Notes under the pieces: model-generated
Seen by the model: only the letters and a program-made list of their open reading frames with translations
Databases searched by the model: none
What the model was told of the DNA's origin: nothing
Assembly (NCBI GenBank): GCA_938003685.1
Contig: CALKXT010000014.1
Coordinates: 1-40,162, forward strand
Length of the DNA stretch: 40,162 nt
Direction: 5' to 3'
Source: an uncultured Sulfitobacter sp.
GTDB taxonomy: Bacteria; Pseudomonadota; Alphaproteobacteria; Rhodobacterales; Rhodobacteraceae
Made by a program: the position numbers and the translations under genes
Shown: positions 16,702-24,768 of the stretch, piece after piece
How the letters are laid out: the number at the start of each line of letters is the position of its first letter
Numbering within the stretch: position 1 is the first letter of the stretch

Positions 16702-17129
16702 GGTGATACATCTAGGGTGCCGTGCATGGAAATCCAAATTGCCGCCGCAAAATGCGCGTTCTTAGCATTGTACAAACAGGGTAATGTGATTCCAAACAAG
16801 GAATGTTGATGTGGCTTAGGCAAACGATCTTCCTCAGTCTTTGCCAAATCAATCACCATAGAAATAGGCGTTGGTCCGGCATCTTTGACACGCAGCAGCC
16901 CCACACCGCGCGCCTCAATTCGCCCCCGGATCAGGCTTGGCGCAAATGCGACCAAGGTGCCTTTTTCTTTTAAAATCTGCGTTTGGTCGTCTGCAACCAG
17001 CCCTGCACCTAAGGCCATAAGTTGCAAGGCAAGGGAAGACTTTCCGCTGCCAGACGGACCAATAATCAGCACGGCCTTACCTGCAATCTCAACCGTGGTG
17101 GCGTGAATAACCTCAAAGTCAGGCATCAT
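16698..17129 (-). CDS. hprK: HPr kinase/phosphorylase, short alphaproteobacterial form
   Basis: Phosphorylates HPr on Ser46 and can reverse the reaction. At 143 residues it is only the C-terminal catalytic domain of the ~310-residue Firmicute enzyme, which is normal for alphaproteobacteria. The P-loop GPSGSGKSS is at residues 24-32 (Lys30), followed by LVADDQT and the HprK signature GRIEARGVGLLRV. Two adjacent ATG codons (17129 and 17126) could start it. It sits 25 bases after chvG and overlaps rapZ by four bases. Location next to the ChvG-ChvI system is a conserved alphaproteobacterial arrangement that links carbon and envelope/acid signalling. Confidence 0.95.
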   Translation of the reverse strand: MMPDFEVIHATTVEIAGKAVLIIGPSGSGKSSLALQLMALGAGLVADDQTQILKEKGTLVAFAPSLIRGRIEARGVGLLRVKDAGPTPISMVIDLAKTEEDRLPKPHQHSLFGITLPCLYNAKNAHFAAAIWISMHGTLDVSP

Positions 17130-17154
17130 TTAGATGTGCGATAATGCTCACGCA

Positions 17155-18882
17155 TCACGTAGGCAGGCCGACAACAAACCGAGCGCCCAATGGCTCGGAT
17201 GTGATGTCTGCGTCAGTTGGGCGAATATTCTCGGCCCAAATGACACCGCCATGTGCCTCAACAATCTGTTTTGAAATCGCGAGGCCAAGTCCAGAGTTAT
17301 TGCCAAAATGCTCATCGGGGCGTTGCGAGTAAAAGCGTTTGAAAATCTTGGACAGGGCCTGTTCCGGTATGCCCGGCCCAGTGTCTTCAACAACAATCAA
17401 AACTCGATTTTCACGCTTGCGCGCCCACACACGTATTGCATCACCATCTTCACAAAAGGAAATCGCATTGGTGATGAGATTCACAAACACCTGTGCCAAA
17501 CGCGCCTCTAGCCCGTGGATGTTGACCGGGTTAGACGGCAGATCAGTGATGAAATCAATGCCTTGGGCTTTGGCATCTTCACCCAAATACTGGCCCAAGT
17601 TGCTCAACATCGGCAGAAGGTCAAAGGCTTCTTCTTCTTCTTTGACCAATTCGGAATCAAGTCGGGACGCATTGGAAATGTCGCTTACCAAGCGATCCAA
17701 GCGCCGCACATCGTGGTCGATTACATCCAGTAGTTTCTCACGTTGATCTTCACGTTTGATCATCCGTAACGTACCGACAGCTGACCGCAATGACGCCAAA
17801 GGATTCTTGATCTCATGCGCCACGTCTGCGGCAAATTGTTCATTACCATCAATCCGATTGTACAGCGCCGAGACCATACCGCGCAAAGCACCAGACAATC
17901 GGCCAATCTCATCGGGGCGCGCCGTCAAATCAGGGATACGAATACGGCCCGGGTTCATTTTGCGTGCATCTTTGTCACGCCCAAGTTCAGCAGCAGCGGC
18001 CAAATCGGCTAATGGGTTAGCAATGGTCGAAGCCAATACAAGGCTCAGGCCAATCGAAACCAACGTCGCAATGACAAACATCTGCAACACGCGCTCACGT
18101 TCGCCGCGAACGAATTTATCGATTTCACCTGCAGCTGAGGCAATCGCCACAACACCAACAGCCTGACTGCCCTGCATGATAGGCGTCATAACCGTAAACA
18201 AAGTGCCGCCGTTGGCATCCAATTTGTTCTCAATCTGCGTGCCGTTCTGTAGACTTCCGGCCACTTGGCCTTTTAGTTGATCTTCGATCGGGAGCGGCGC
18301 AGATGCATCATCAGTATTGCCGAACGGGCTAGAAACGACGTTCCACAACCAGCTTAACCCATCCGTCAACAAGGTGTGCCCACCAGTATCTGGGACACCC
18401 GGCGTATCTTGCAGGGCAAGTCGACCCTCTGTTGTGGCGACCAATGTTTCAGCAGGATCAAAAACGTAGACTTCAATTCCACTGCGTAGATCAAGCCCCG
18501 CGAGCGTGGTTTCAACATCCACGCCATCGCCAGTCGCAAGATTAACCGGTGCGCCAACAGGCAGCTGGGCTTCGATCACATCAGCAATCAATTCAGCCTC
18601 GGAAACAAGGGATGCAGCCCGCTGAACCGCCAAGGAATCTCGTGAAGAATTGAGGTAAAGAATACCAGCAACAAGCACGTTCAACGCAATCAAGTTAAAC
18701 GTGATGATTTTGCGCGTCAGAGGCGACGCACGCAGCGAAAACAGGCCGCGACGTTCCCGCCGCACCCGCATTTCATTGGGCACATCTGCGTCCGGGGCGA
18801 CCCAATCGTCGCCCAGAACAACATCGCCATCCCGCGTGGTTGGGGCCAGATCGCGCACAAAGTTCCTTTCCACAATCGCCAT
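17155..18882 (-). CDS. chvG: Sensor histidine kinase ChvG/ExoS-like
   Basis: Membrane sensor kinase of 575 residues. Order: cytoplasmic N-terminus; TM1 around residues 60-78; a periplasmic sensor region with IEAQLPVGAPVN; TM2 around residues 270-290; HAMP; the HisKA domain with phosphorylated His356 in VAHEIKNPLASLR; and the HATPase domain with VNLITNAISFCEDG, DTGPGIPE and GLGLAISKQIVEAHGG. ChvG kinases of rhizobia and agrobacteria sense acid or envelope stress through the periplasmic inhibitor ExoR. It follows chvI by nine bases and precedes hprK by 25, so the whole minus-strand block is likely one operon. Adjacent pckA is a reported ChvI-linked locus in agrobacteria. Confidence 0.94.
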   Translation of the reverse strand: MAIVERNFVRDLAPTTRDGDVVLGDDWVAPDADVPNEMRVRRERRGLFSLRASPLTRKIITFNLIALNVLVAGILYLNSSRDSLAVQRAASLVSEAELIADVIEAQLPVGAPVNLATGDGVDVETTLAGLDLRSGIEVYVFDPAETLVATTEGRLALQDTPGVPDTGGHTLLTDGLSWLWNVVSSPFGNTDDASAPLPIEDQLKGQVAGSLQNGTQIENKLDANGGTLFTVMTPIMQGSQAVGVVAIASAAGEIDKFVRGERERVLQMFVIATLVSIGLSLVLASTIANPLADLAAAAELGRDKDARKMNPGRIRIPDLTARPDEIGRLSGALRGMVSALYNRIDGNEQFAADVAHEIKNPLASLRSAVGTLRMIKREDQREKLLDVIDHDVRRLDRLVSDISNASRLDSELVKEEEEAFDLLPMLSNLGQYLGEDAKAQGIDFITDLPSNPVNIHGLEARLAQVFVNLITNAISFCEDGDAIRVWARKRENRVLIVVEDTGPGIPEQALSKIFKRFYSQRPDEHFGNNSGLGLAISKQIVEAHGGVIWAENIRPTDADITSEPLGARFVVGLPT

Positions 18883-18891
18883 CAGCGCAGC

Positions 18892-19593
18892 TTACTCTTC
18901 GTTATATCTGTAACCGATACCGTAAAGTGTCTCAATCGCTGAGAATTCATCGTCCGCTGTGCGCATCTTCTTGCGCAAACGCTTGATGTGGCTGTCGATG
19001 GTGCGGTCGTCCACATAAACCTGATCATCATAGGCCACGTCCATCAATTGATCGCGCGACTTCACGAAGCCGGGGCGCTGCGCCAATGCCTGCAACAACA
19101 GGAACTCAGTGACCGTCAAGGACACATCGTTGCCCTTCCAAGATACCGCGTGACGCAGCGGATCCATGCGCAACTCGCCGCGCTCCATCACTTTGGTTTC
19201 TTCGGTGTCGCCGACTTCATCCGTTTCCACGGCATCCTGACGACGCAGCAAGGCGCGAATACGCTCTACCAACAAACGCTGGCTAAACGGTTTTTTGACG
19301 TAGTCGTCAGCACCCATACGTAGGCCCAACACTTCATCAATTTCATCGTCTTTGGAGGTGAGAAAGATCACCGGCATGGCAGTTTTCTGGCGCAACCGCT
19401 GCAACAAATCCATGCCATCCATGCGCGGCATCTTGATGTCCAGAACGGCCATATCGGGAAGCCGCTTGTTAAACGCGTCCAGTGCTGCTTGGCCGTCATT
19501 ATATGTTTCTACTTCGAAACCTTCAGCTTCGAGAGTCATTGAGACGGACGTCAGGATGTTCCTGTCGTCGTCCACCAATGCAATTTTTGACAT
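18892..19593 (-). CDS. chvI: Response regulator ChvI-like (OmpR family)
   Basis: DNA-binding response regulator of 233 residues. The receiver domain (about residues 1-120) has the acidic pair VDDD at 7-10, the phosphorylated Asp52 in [11 protein letters not shown], and the KKPF switch lysine. The C-terminal winged helix (about 135-232) shows [19 protein letters not shown] and [14 protein letters not shown] and ends in [10 protein letters not shown], typical of ChvI. It is the first gene of the chvIG-hprK block and divergent from pckA across a 372-base spacer that probably contains sites for its own product. Confidence 0.95.
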   Translation of the reverse strand: MSKIALVDDDRNILTSVSMTLEAEGFEVETYNDGQAALDAFNKRLPDMAVLDIKMPRMDGMDLLQRLRQKTAMPVIFLTSKDDEIDEVLGLRMGADDYVKKPFSQRLLVERIRALLRRQDAVETDEVGDTEETKVMERGELRMDPLRHAVSWKGNDVSLTVTEFLLLQALAQRPGFVKSRDQLMDVAYDDQVYVDDRTIDSHIKRLRKKMRTADDEFSAIETLYGIGYRYNEE

Positions 19594-19965
19594 TGCCTGT
19601 TTCCTTGTTACTGCTCAATTATCGTTTTTTGATTTTTGGTCATTGATCACCATTTTTGACCATCGAATCAATCTCTAAGTGCGAATCACGTGTAGCTATG
19701 GCCCTATTTCCGCCACAATTTGGTTAGGAATGGCTAAATTGCCGCACTTTCGCGTCACCCGTGAAGCTAAGATTTTAAGCAACACCCGGCTCTAGCAACG
19801 CTGAATGACCAAAGTTCGCAATGATGGCGCTAACTGCGTCAAACCTACCTGTTCATATCTTTCACCCACGTGCTAAGAGGCGCATTATGGCCCCATCGGC
19901 CAAGGACGGAACCGTCCGATTAAGCAGGATTTGCGCCCTAACTTGCGCACTACAGGAGACATCAT
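19594..19965. promoter_or_regulatory. Divergent chvI/pckA control region with inverted repeats
   Basis: This 372-base spacer has no credible gene. Near chvI an interrupted palindrome pairs TTGATT (19629-19634) plus TGGTCA (19637-19642) with TGACCA (19657-19662) plus AATCAA (19666-19671), 36-78 bases before the chvI start; an operator or leader hairpin are both possible. Near pckA two short inverted repeats lie in tandem: TGGCC/GGCCA at 19888-19902 and GGACGG/CCGTCC at 19904-19917, 49-78 bases before the pckA start. A Shine-Dalgarno AGGAG at 19954-19958 serves pckA. I cannot place promoter boxes with confidence. Confidence 0.5.
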
Positions 19966-21564
19966 ATGACATTTGGCCGGGTAAACCCGCAGTTTCGCCT
20001 AGAAGATCAACAGATCAATGGGCTGGGAAATGTCTATTATAACCTGATGGAGCCCGCGCTGGTTGAAACCTCGCTCAAGCGTGGTGAGGGCACTTTAGGA
20101 AATGGTGGTGCCTTTTTGGTGACCACTGGAAAGTTCACTGGTCGTTCGCCAAAAGACAAACATGTCGTGAAAACAGAAAGCGTTGCAGACACCATTTGGT
20201 GGGAAAACAACGCACAGATGTCTCCCGAAGGGTTCGATGCCCTTTATACAGACATGATCGCGCACATGCAGGGCGGTGACTATTTCGTCCAGGATTTGGT
20301 GGGCGGTGCAGACCCTAAACATGCGATCAACGTGCGCATGGTGACAGAGCTTGCTTGGCATGGGCTGTTCATTCGCACCATGTTGCGTCGCCCCGACCGC
20401 GACGCGTTGGACGAGTTTATCGCGGATTTCACCGTTATTAATTGCCCCAAGTTTCAGGCCGACCCAGCAAAACACAACTGCCGGTCCGAAACTGTGATCG
20501 CGATGAACTTTGACCGCAAACTGATCCTGATCGGTGGTACGGAGTACGCGGGCGAAAATAAGAAGTCGGTCTTTTCATTACTCAACTATCTACTGCCTGA
20601 AAAAGGCATCATGCCGATGCACTGCTCAGCCAACCACGCCACGGGTAACCCCGTAGATACAGCTGTGTTCTTTGGCCTGTCTGGCACGGGTAAAACGACT
20701 TTGTCTGCCGATCCGGGCCGCACGTTGATCGGTGATGATGAACATGGCTGGTCAGACAATGGCACCTTTAACTTTGAAGGTGGTTGTTACGCAAAGACCA
20801 TCAACCTAAGCCGCGAAGCAGAGCCAGAGATTTATGCTACGACCGAAAAATTCGGCACTGTCATCGAAAACATGGTCTTTGACGAAGAAACCAAAGTCTT
20901 GGACTTTGATGACGATAGTCTGACCGCGAACATGCGCTGTGCCTATCCGTTGCACTATATTTCGAACGCATCGAAAAAGGCCGTTGGTGGACACCCAAAG
21001 AACATCATCATGCTGACCTGCGACGCATTTGGTGTATTGCCCCCCATCGCGCGCCTGACACCTGCACAAGCGATGTACCACTTCTTGTCCGGATTCACAT
21101 CAAAAGTGGCCGGGACCGAGCGCGGTGTAACGGAACCAGAACCCACATTCTCAACCTGCTTTGGTGCCCCTTTCATGCCGCGTCGCCCCGAAGTTTACGG
21201 GAATCTGCTGCGTGAAAAGATCGCCCAGCATGGCGCGACATGCTGGTTGGTGAACACTGGCTGGACAGGTGGTGCGTATGGCACCGGCAGCCGGATGCCG
21301 ATCAAAGCAACCCGCGCACTGCTAACCGCAGCCCTCGAAGGGTCTTTGGCTGATGTAGAGTATCGCAAAGACAAAAACTTTGGCTTTGACGTGCCAGTCT
21401 CCGTGGACGGTGTGGCAGACATCCTACTTGATCCGCGCCGCACATGGGACAATCCCGAAGCCTATGATCGCCAAGCAGCCAAACTGGTAACGATGTTTGC
21501 TGACAATTTTGGCCAATACTTGCCCTTTATCGATGATGACGTAAAAGACGCCGCAATCGGATAG
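19966..21564 (+). CDS. pckA: Phosphoenolpyruvate carboxykinase (ATP)
   Basis: Converts oxaloacetate and ATP to phosphoenolpyruvate, CO2 and ADP, the entry to gluconeogenesis. The 532-residue product has the ATP-type kinase-1a loop GLSGTGKTT at residues 237-245 (Lys243), followed by LIGDDEHGW (kinase-2 and metal site). [11 protein letters not shown] near the N-terminus is the oxaloacetate-binding region, and [15 protein letters not shown] is another family block. The ATG at 19966 has AGGAG seven bases upstream. It is divergent from chvI and ends in a UUCG-capped terminator. Expression is expected on organic acids and C2 substrates; ChvI control is plausible by position and precedent. Confidence 0.98.
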   Translation: MTFGRVNPQFRLEDQQINGLGNVYYNLMEPALVETSLKRGEGTLGNGGAFLVTTGKFTGRSPKDKHVVKTESVADTIWWENNAQMSPEGFDALYTDMIAHMQGGDYFVQDLVGGADPKHAINVRMVTELAWHGLFIRTMLRRPDRDALDEFIADFTVINCPKFQADPAKHNCRSETVIAMNFDRKLILIGGTEYAGENKKSVFSLLNYLLPEKGIMPMHCSANHATGNPVDTAVFFGLSGTGKTTLSADPGRTLIGDDEHGWSDNGTFNFEGGCYAKTINLSREAEPEIYATTEKFGTVIENMVFDEETKVLDFDDDSLTANMRCAYPLHYISNASKKAVGGHPKNIIMLTCDAFGVLPPIARLTPAQAMYHFLSGFTSKVAGTERGVTEPEPTFSTCFGAPFMPRRPEVYGNLLREKIAQHGATCWLVNTGWTGGAYGTGSRMPIKATRALLTAALEGSLADVEYRKDKNFGFDVPVSVDGVADILLDPRRTWDNPEAYDRQAAKLVTMFADNFGQYLPFIDDDVKDAAIG

Positions 21565-21586
21565 AGGTATATTCTACCTTAAATAG

Positions 21587-21615
21587 AAAGAGCCGCAGTT
21601 CGCTGCGGCTCTTTT
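21587..21615. terminator. Bidirectional terminator with TTCG loop
   Basis: AAAGAGCCGCAG (21587-21598) and CTGCGGCTCTTT (21603-21614) form a 12-base perfect stem closed by a TTCG loop, with a T run on the plus strand and an A run (T run on the minus strand) on the other side. It lies 22 bases after pckA and 8 bases beyond the stop of the convergent GNAT-like gene, so it can serve both. Confidence 0.93.
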
Positions 21616-21622
21616 ACGTTCA

Positions 21623-22339
21623 TCAAGCGGCCAAGGTTTCTATTTCGGCATTGGGCAAATCCAATTGGAAACGAATATCCTCGTCGCTCATATAGACCAT
21701 AACCGCTTCCATCGCGTCAGGCTCGTTGTGGAAATACCAACGCAGAGCAAGCGGTTCAGCGTGCATAAACCCCATGCGCAGACAAAACCCTTTGTACGCA
21801 ACAGGGCGGACCATAAAGCCAACAACATAATCAGCGCTAAATTTTTTCATTGCAGCAAGCAATGCAAAGCGACCCAGAATACCGGAAATGCCAGTACCCC
21901 TGAATTGCCCCGGCTCACCACCAATCCAAGTTTCCCCGGAATAGACAACACGCCCTTGGATTTTCTTTGCACCGGGACCCGGCTTATATCGGGAACGGCC
22001 ATAATCAATATCCAGCCCAGATGGCGCAAATCCATGGAAATTTTTACGGAAATATTCTGATAAGACGCCATTGCCGGTTGGTAGCAGCCTCAACGCCTGC
22101 GTGTGCATGATACGACCCTGATCATCGTGCCCAACAACCCACGCAGAGTTGCTTCTATTCATATCATGCACGTCAGGATTGAAAGGATCACCAATCCTAT
22201 GGTCTGGTCTGGCCTCTGCCAGATACTCTAAATACTGATCGAAATCGTGTCCGACAGTTAGATGAATTCCAAGCTTATCAAGGACATCCTGACTTGAAGC
22301 TTCAAATCTGTCCTCTGCACCCATTCCATAAATTGCCAT
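21623..22339 (-). CDS. GNAT-like acyltransferase, unassigned
   Basis: Protein of 238 residues without an obvious named family. The C-terminal half looks like a GNAT fold: the segment RGTGISGILGRFALL fits the acyl-CoA-binding RxxGxG/A loop and helix, and KGFCLRMGFMHAEPL fits the final beta-bulge with a GF signature. A middle strand VVYSGETWIGG would precede the loop. The general size and layout recall autoinducer-synthase or sporadic N-acyltransferases, but LuxI-defining residues are not evident. The ATG at 22339 follows a strong GGAGGGG; a start at 22360 would waste it. It lies 90 bases downstream of the LysR-type gene on the same strand, so the pair may be co-expressed. Substrate unknown. 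Confidence 0.6.
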   Translation of the reverse strand: MAIYGMGAEDRFEASSQDVLDKLGIHLTVGHDFDQYLEYLAEARPDHRIGDPFNPDVHDMNRSNSAWVVGHDDQGRIMHTQALRLLPTGNGVLSEYFRKNFHGFAPSGLDIDYGRSRYKPGPGAKKIQGRVVYSGETWIGGEPGQFRGTGISGILGRFALLAAMKKFSADYVVGFMVRPVAYKGFCLRMGFMHAEPLALRWYFHNEPDAMEAVMVYMSDEDIRFQLDLPNAEIETLAA

Positions 22340-22429
22340 TGGCCCCTCCTGCAGTTGCATTCAAGGCTAATCATAACGCATTTTAGTTATTCTGCCGCAA
22401 TATTCGCGCGGAGGTCGTGTTTATTCGCT

Positions 22430-23311
22430 CTACATGAGCATGTCCTCGGGCATTAGGCGTACCATTTCTTGGCTGACGCTCTTTATTTCAACATCATATG
22501 TCCGTCTGACAGTCGAAATCATTGCAAAGCTGTCATCTGGAAAACGCGCCCCTAAAAGCAATCTTTCGAATGCAATTGGGAGCATTTCGGCCTCAGTCCC
22601 TTTCGGTAAGACCGTATAAATGTGGTCCAAACGGATCGACTGATTCGTTTCCACTTCACCATAAGACGCATTCGCCAAATGGCCGAAATTCCCGCCACCC
22701 GGCATTTCCGCTATTGCGCGGCCAATACTGGATCTTGAAACAGTCCACCCAAACCACGAAACAAACGAACTTTCTTCGCCCACCTCTGTGAACAACCATT
22801 CATCCCCCGCGCGGCGGAATACCGTACAATAGGGGCGAATAGATTCCATTGCTGGATGTTCTAAATGTCCACCCGCAGTGACCCATGCCTTCATTACATT
22901 CGGCAGCAAGGGCGATGACGACGAAAAAAGTTTGCCAATTGGTTGCTGCTGCTGGAAATGAAACCACCCGTCGGTTTGTTCCCGGCGCAGATATTGCAGA
23001 CCATTAATCATTTGCGATTGTCCGGTCAGCCACCCATCAGCGCGCGCAAGTAAATCAAGGGTCTCGGGTAGAATCAAACGCCCCAGTTCGGTCAACGCAT
23101 ACTGCCGATCAGTCACTTCAAACAGCGGTCCGCCCTTCAATTCTTCCAGCTGTGCCACGTGTCTGCGAACGGTCTGGCGCGTGCTACCAAGTTCGCGCAC
23201 AGCGTGGCTCAAGTTTAGTGTTGCAGCCAGTCGTGTGAAGGACCGCAGCATTTCAAAAAGCAATGGATAACTGCGAGCGTCAGTATCAGAGAGTGGCAAG
23301 CTTCCGTCCAC
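22430..23311 (-). CDS. LysR-type winged-helix protein with unfamiliar C-terminus
   Basis: Protein of 293 residues starting at a GTG (23311) preceded by AAAGG. Residues about 20-85 form a LysR-like winged helix: LRSFTRLAATLNLSHAVREL, then GSTRQTVRRHVAQLEEL and LFEVTDRQYALTELGRLILP. The rest does not look like the periplasmic-binding-protein fold of LysR effector domains: it is rich in Trp and Phe (WLFTEVGEESSFVSWFGWTV) and contains RLDHIYTVLPKGTEAEML. It may be a different ligand-sensing domain. It is divergent from the XRE gene (188 bases between starts) and 90 bases upstream of the GNAT-like gene, which may be its target. Confidence 0.65.
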   Translation of the reverse strand: MDGSLPLSDTDARSYPLLFEMLRSFTRLAATLNLSHAVRELGSTRQTVRRHVAQLEELKGGPLFEVTDRQYALTELGRLILPETLDLLARADGWLTGQSQMINGLQYLRREQTDGWFHFQQQQPIGKLFSSSSPLLPNVMKAWVTAGGHLEHPAMESIRPYCTVFRRAGDEWLFTEVGEESSFVSWFGWTVSRSSIGRAIAEMPGGGNFGHLANASYGEVETNQSIRLDHIYTVLPKGTEAEMLPIAFERLLLGARFPDDSFAMISTVRRTYDVEIKSVSQEMVRLMPEDMLM

Positions 23312-23499
23312 GAGAGCACCTTTATTAATAGATGGTTAATCAATCATACACTGTAGGTATATTTATCACCCATTATAGCATGACTCGTCAACCCATTGAT
23401 GATCTATCTATGGTTGAAAGATTACGAAAGTTACTCAATTGCTTGCAGGGGGACATTTTTTGCAAAGTATCGACAGTTAAACCAGAGGTTCCTAATTTT

Positions 23500-23859
23500 A
23501 TGTCCCATCCAGTAGATGTTCACGTTGGCCGCAAACTGAAGCAGGTGCGCACATTGCGCCGCCTTTCTCAAACAGATGTTGCCCGCAAACTGAACTTATC
23601 TTTTCAACAAATTCAGAAGTACGAAATCGGTTCAAACCGCGTTGCGGCTAGCCGTCTATTTGAGCTATCCCAAATTTTAGAAGTTCCACCATCCTACTTT
23701 TTTGAAGACCTCCATGACAATGCAAACACACCACCCAAGAAAGATCCAGGCATGGCAATTGTAACAGCCCTTGCTGCGATCAAAGATGAGGCGGTAAAAT
23801 CACGTATCGTGACTTATATCGAAGATGTGTCAGGCATGACCGTAGCCCGCCAAGGCTAA
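23500..23859 (+). CDS. XRE-family HTH regulator
   Basis: Chromosomal helix-turn-helix regulator of 119 residues. The Cro/C1-type HTH spans about residues 10-66: VGRKLKQVRTLRRLSQTDVA, then LSFQQIQKYEIGSNRVAASR and LFELSQILEVPPSYFFED. The FQQIQKYE core is typical of a widespread alphaproteobacterial family close to Sinorhizobium and Brucella BabR/MucS-like regulators, not of phage repressors. The start MSHPVDVHVG at 23500 is family-like; the open frame to 23332 would add 56 residues in an AT-rich spacer. AGAGG lies 11 bases before the ATG. It is divergent from the LysR-type gene and ends three bases from the convergent TSUP gene. Target unknown. Confidence 0.9.
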   Translation: MSHPVDVHVGRKLKQVRTLRRLSQTDVARKLNLSFQQIQKYEIGSNRVAASRLFELSQILEVPPSYFFEDLHDNANTPPKKDPGMAIVTALAAIKDEAVKSRIVTYIEDVSGMTVARQG

Positions 23860-23862
23860 TCT

Positions 23863-24627
23863 TCAAAATACGGCGCGCCTTACCAAGTTGGCTCCTGCCA
23901 GCAAAAGAACAAATAGTGTGGCGCGCCGAAACAACTTCTGATCAATACGATCCATGACCTTGCCGCCAATCCACATGCCAATAAGGCCGGGCAAAATCAA
24001 CGATGCTGAAAAGGGCCAGGTTTCTGCCCGCAGCACGCCAGAGCCAATATGCGCCCCAGCGAGTGCCACAGATCCAAGCCCATAAATCACACCCTGAATT
24101 CGCATCTGATCGTATTTTTGCGTATTTAAGGCGGTGAGGTAGGTCACAGTTGGCGGGCCCCATACGCCCGACATTCCCGCCATAATACCAGCAAAACCAC
24201 CCGCAAACGCCTCTAGTTTAACGGTCTTGTTTACGATCCGAAATTGATACCCGGTCAGTTGCAAAACAACAAAAATCACCACCGGCACCCCGATGACCAA
24301 ACTCAACACATCATCGGACGCAACGCGCACCAGTTGGGCTGCGATGACCAAGGTTAGCCCACCAGCGATCAAAAATACCCTAAATAACTTAATCGACTCC
24401 CACGCCGCCGCTGGTCCCTGCCGAAGCGACTGCATCACATTGCTGACCAGTGTCGGTAGAATCAGCCCAGCCAATGCGATCTCAGGTGAGATAAAAAACG
24501 TCAGCCCAGATATCAGGACCAAAGGCATAGCAAAGCCAACCACGCCTTTCACGAATCCCCCAAACAGCGCGATGGACAGCGCCAGAAACAACTGGCTGGT
24601 TGTTAAAAAGGGGAAAAATGTCTCCAT
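23863..24627 (-). CDS. TSUP (TauE/SafE) family permease
   Basis: Integral membrane protein of about 254 residues with roughly eight hydrophobic segments. The N-terminal ALFGGFVKGVVGFAMPLVLI is the TSUP signature, and a second copy-like motif GFAGIMAGMSGVWGPPTVTY marks the internal repeat. Members export sulfite, sulfoacetate or other organosulfur anions, but the substrate varies widely and cannot be read here. I chose the ATG at 24627; a start at 24660 lacks a ribosome binding site. It is divergent from mcd (141 bases) and convergent with the XRE gene (three-base gap, no terminator). Confidence 0.85.
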   Translation of the reverse strand: METFFPFLTTSQLFLALSIALFGGFVKGVVGFAMPLVLISGLTFFISPEIALAGLILPTLVSNVMQSLRQGPAAAWESIKLFRVFLIAGGLTLVIAAQLVRVASDDVLSLVIGVPVVIFVVLQLTGYQFRIVNKTVKLEAFAGGFAGIMAGMSGVWGPPTVTYLTALNTQKYDQMRIQGVIYGLGSVALAGAHIGSGVLRAETWPFSASLILPGLIGMWIGGKVMDRIDQKLFRRATLFVLLLAGANLVRRAVF

Positions 24628-24768
24628 ACCCCTACATAACAGTTTGAAAACTAGCCGCATCGAAAACTCGTCGCGTAATTTTAGAACAAAATGCCGCAGC
24701 GAAACGTATCTTTGTTGTGCTGCACCTGCAAACTAGCTATCCAGCAAGCCAAGCAAAAGGATGACAAA

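Noticed and set aside
21623-22339. GNAT-like protein as a LuxI-type autoinducer synthase partner of the LuxR-type gene at 37089
   Set aside because: The defining LuxI residues are not evident and the genes are 15 kb apart, so the link is not supported.
23332-23499. 56-residue upstream extension of the XRE regulator, or a separate small gene
   Set aside because: The stretch is AT-rich, not family-like, and most likely the promoter region shared with the divergent LysR-type gene.
23500-23859. XRE regulator as a phage repressor or antitoxin marking a mobile island
   Set aside because: Its FQQIQKYE-type domain belongs to a chromosomal alphaproteobacterial family, and there is no integrase, toxin partner or attachment-site repeat nearby.
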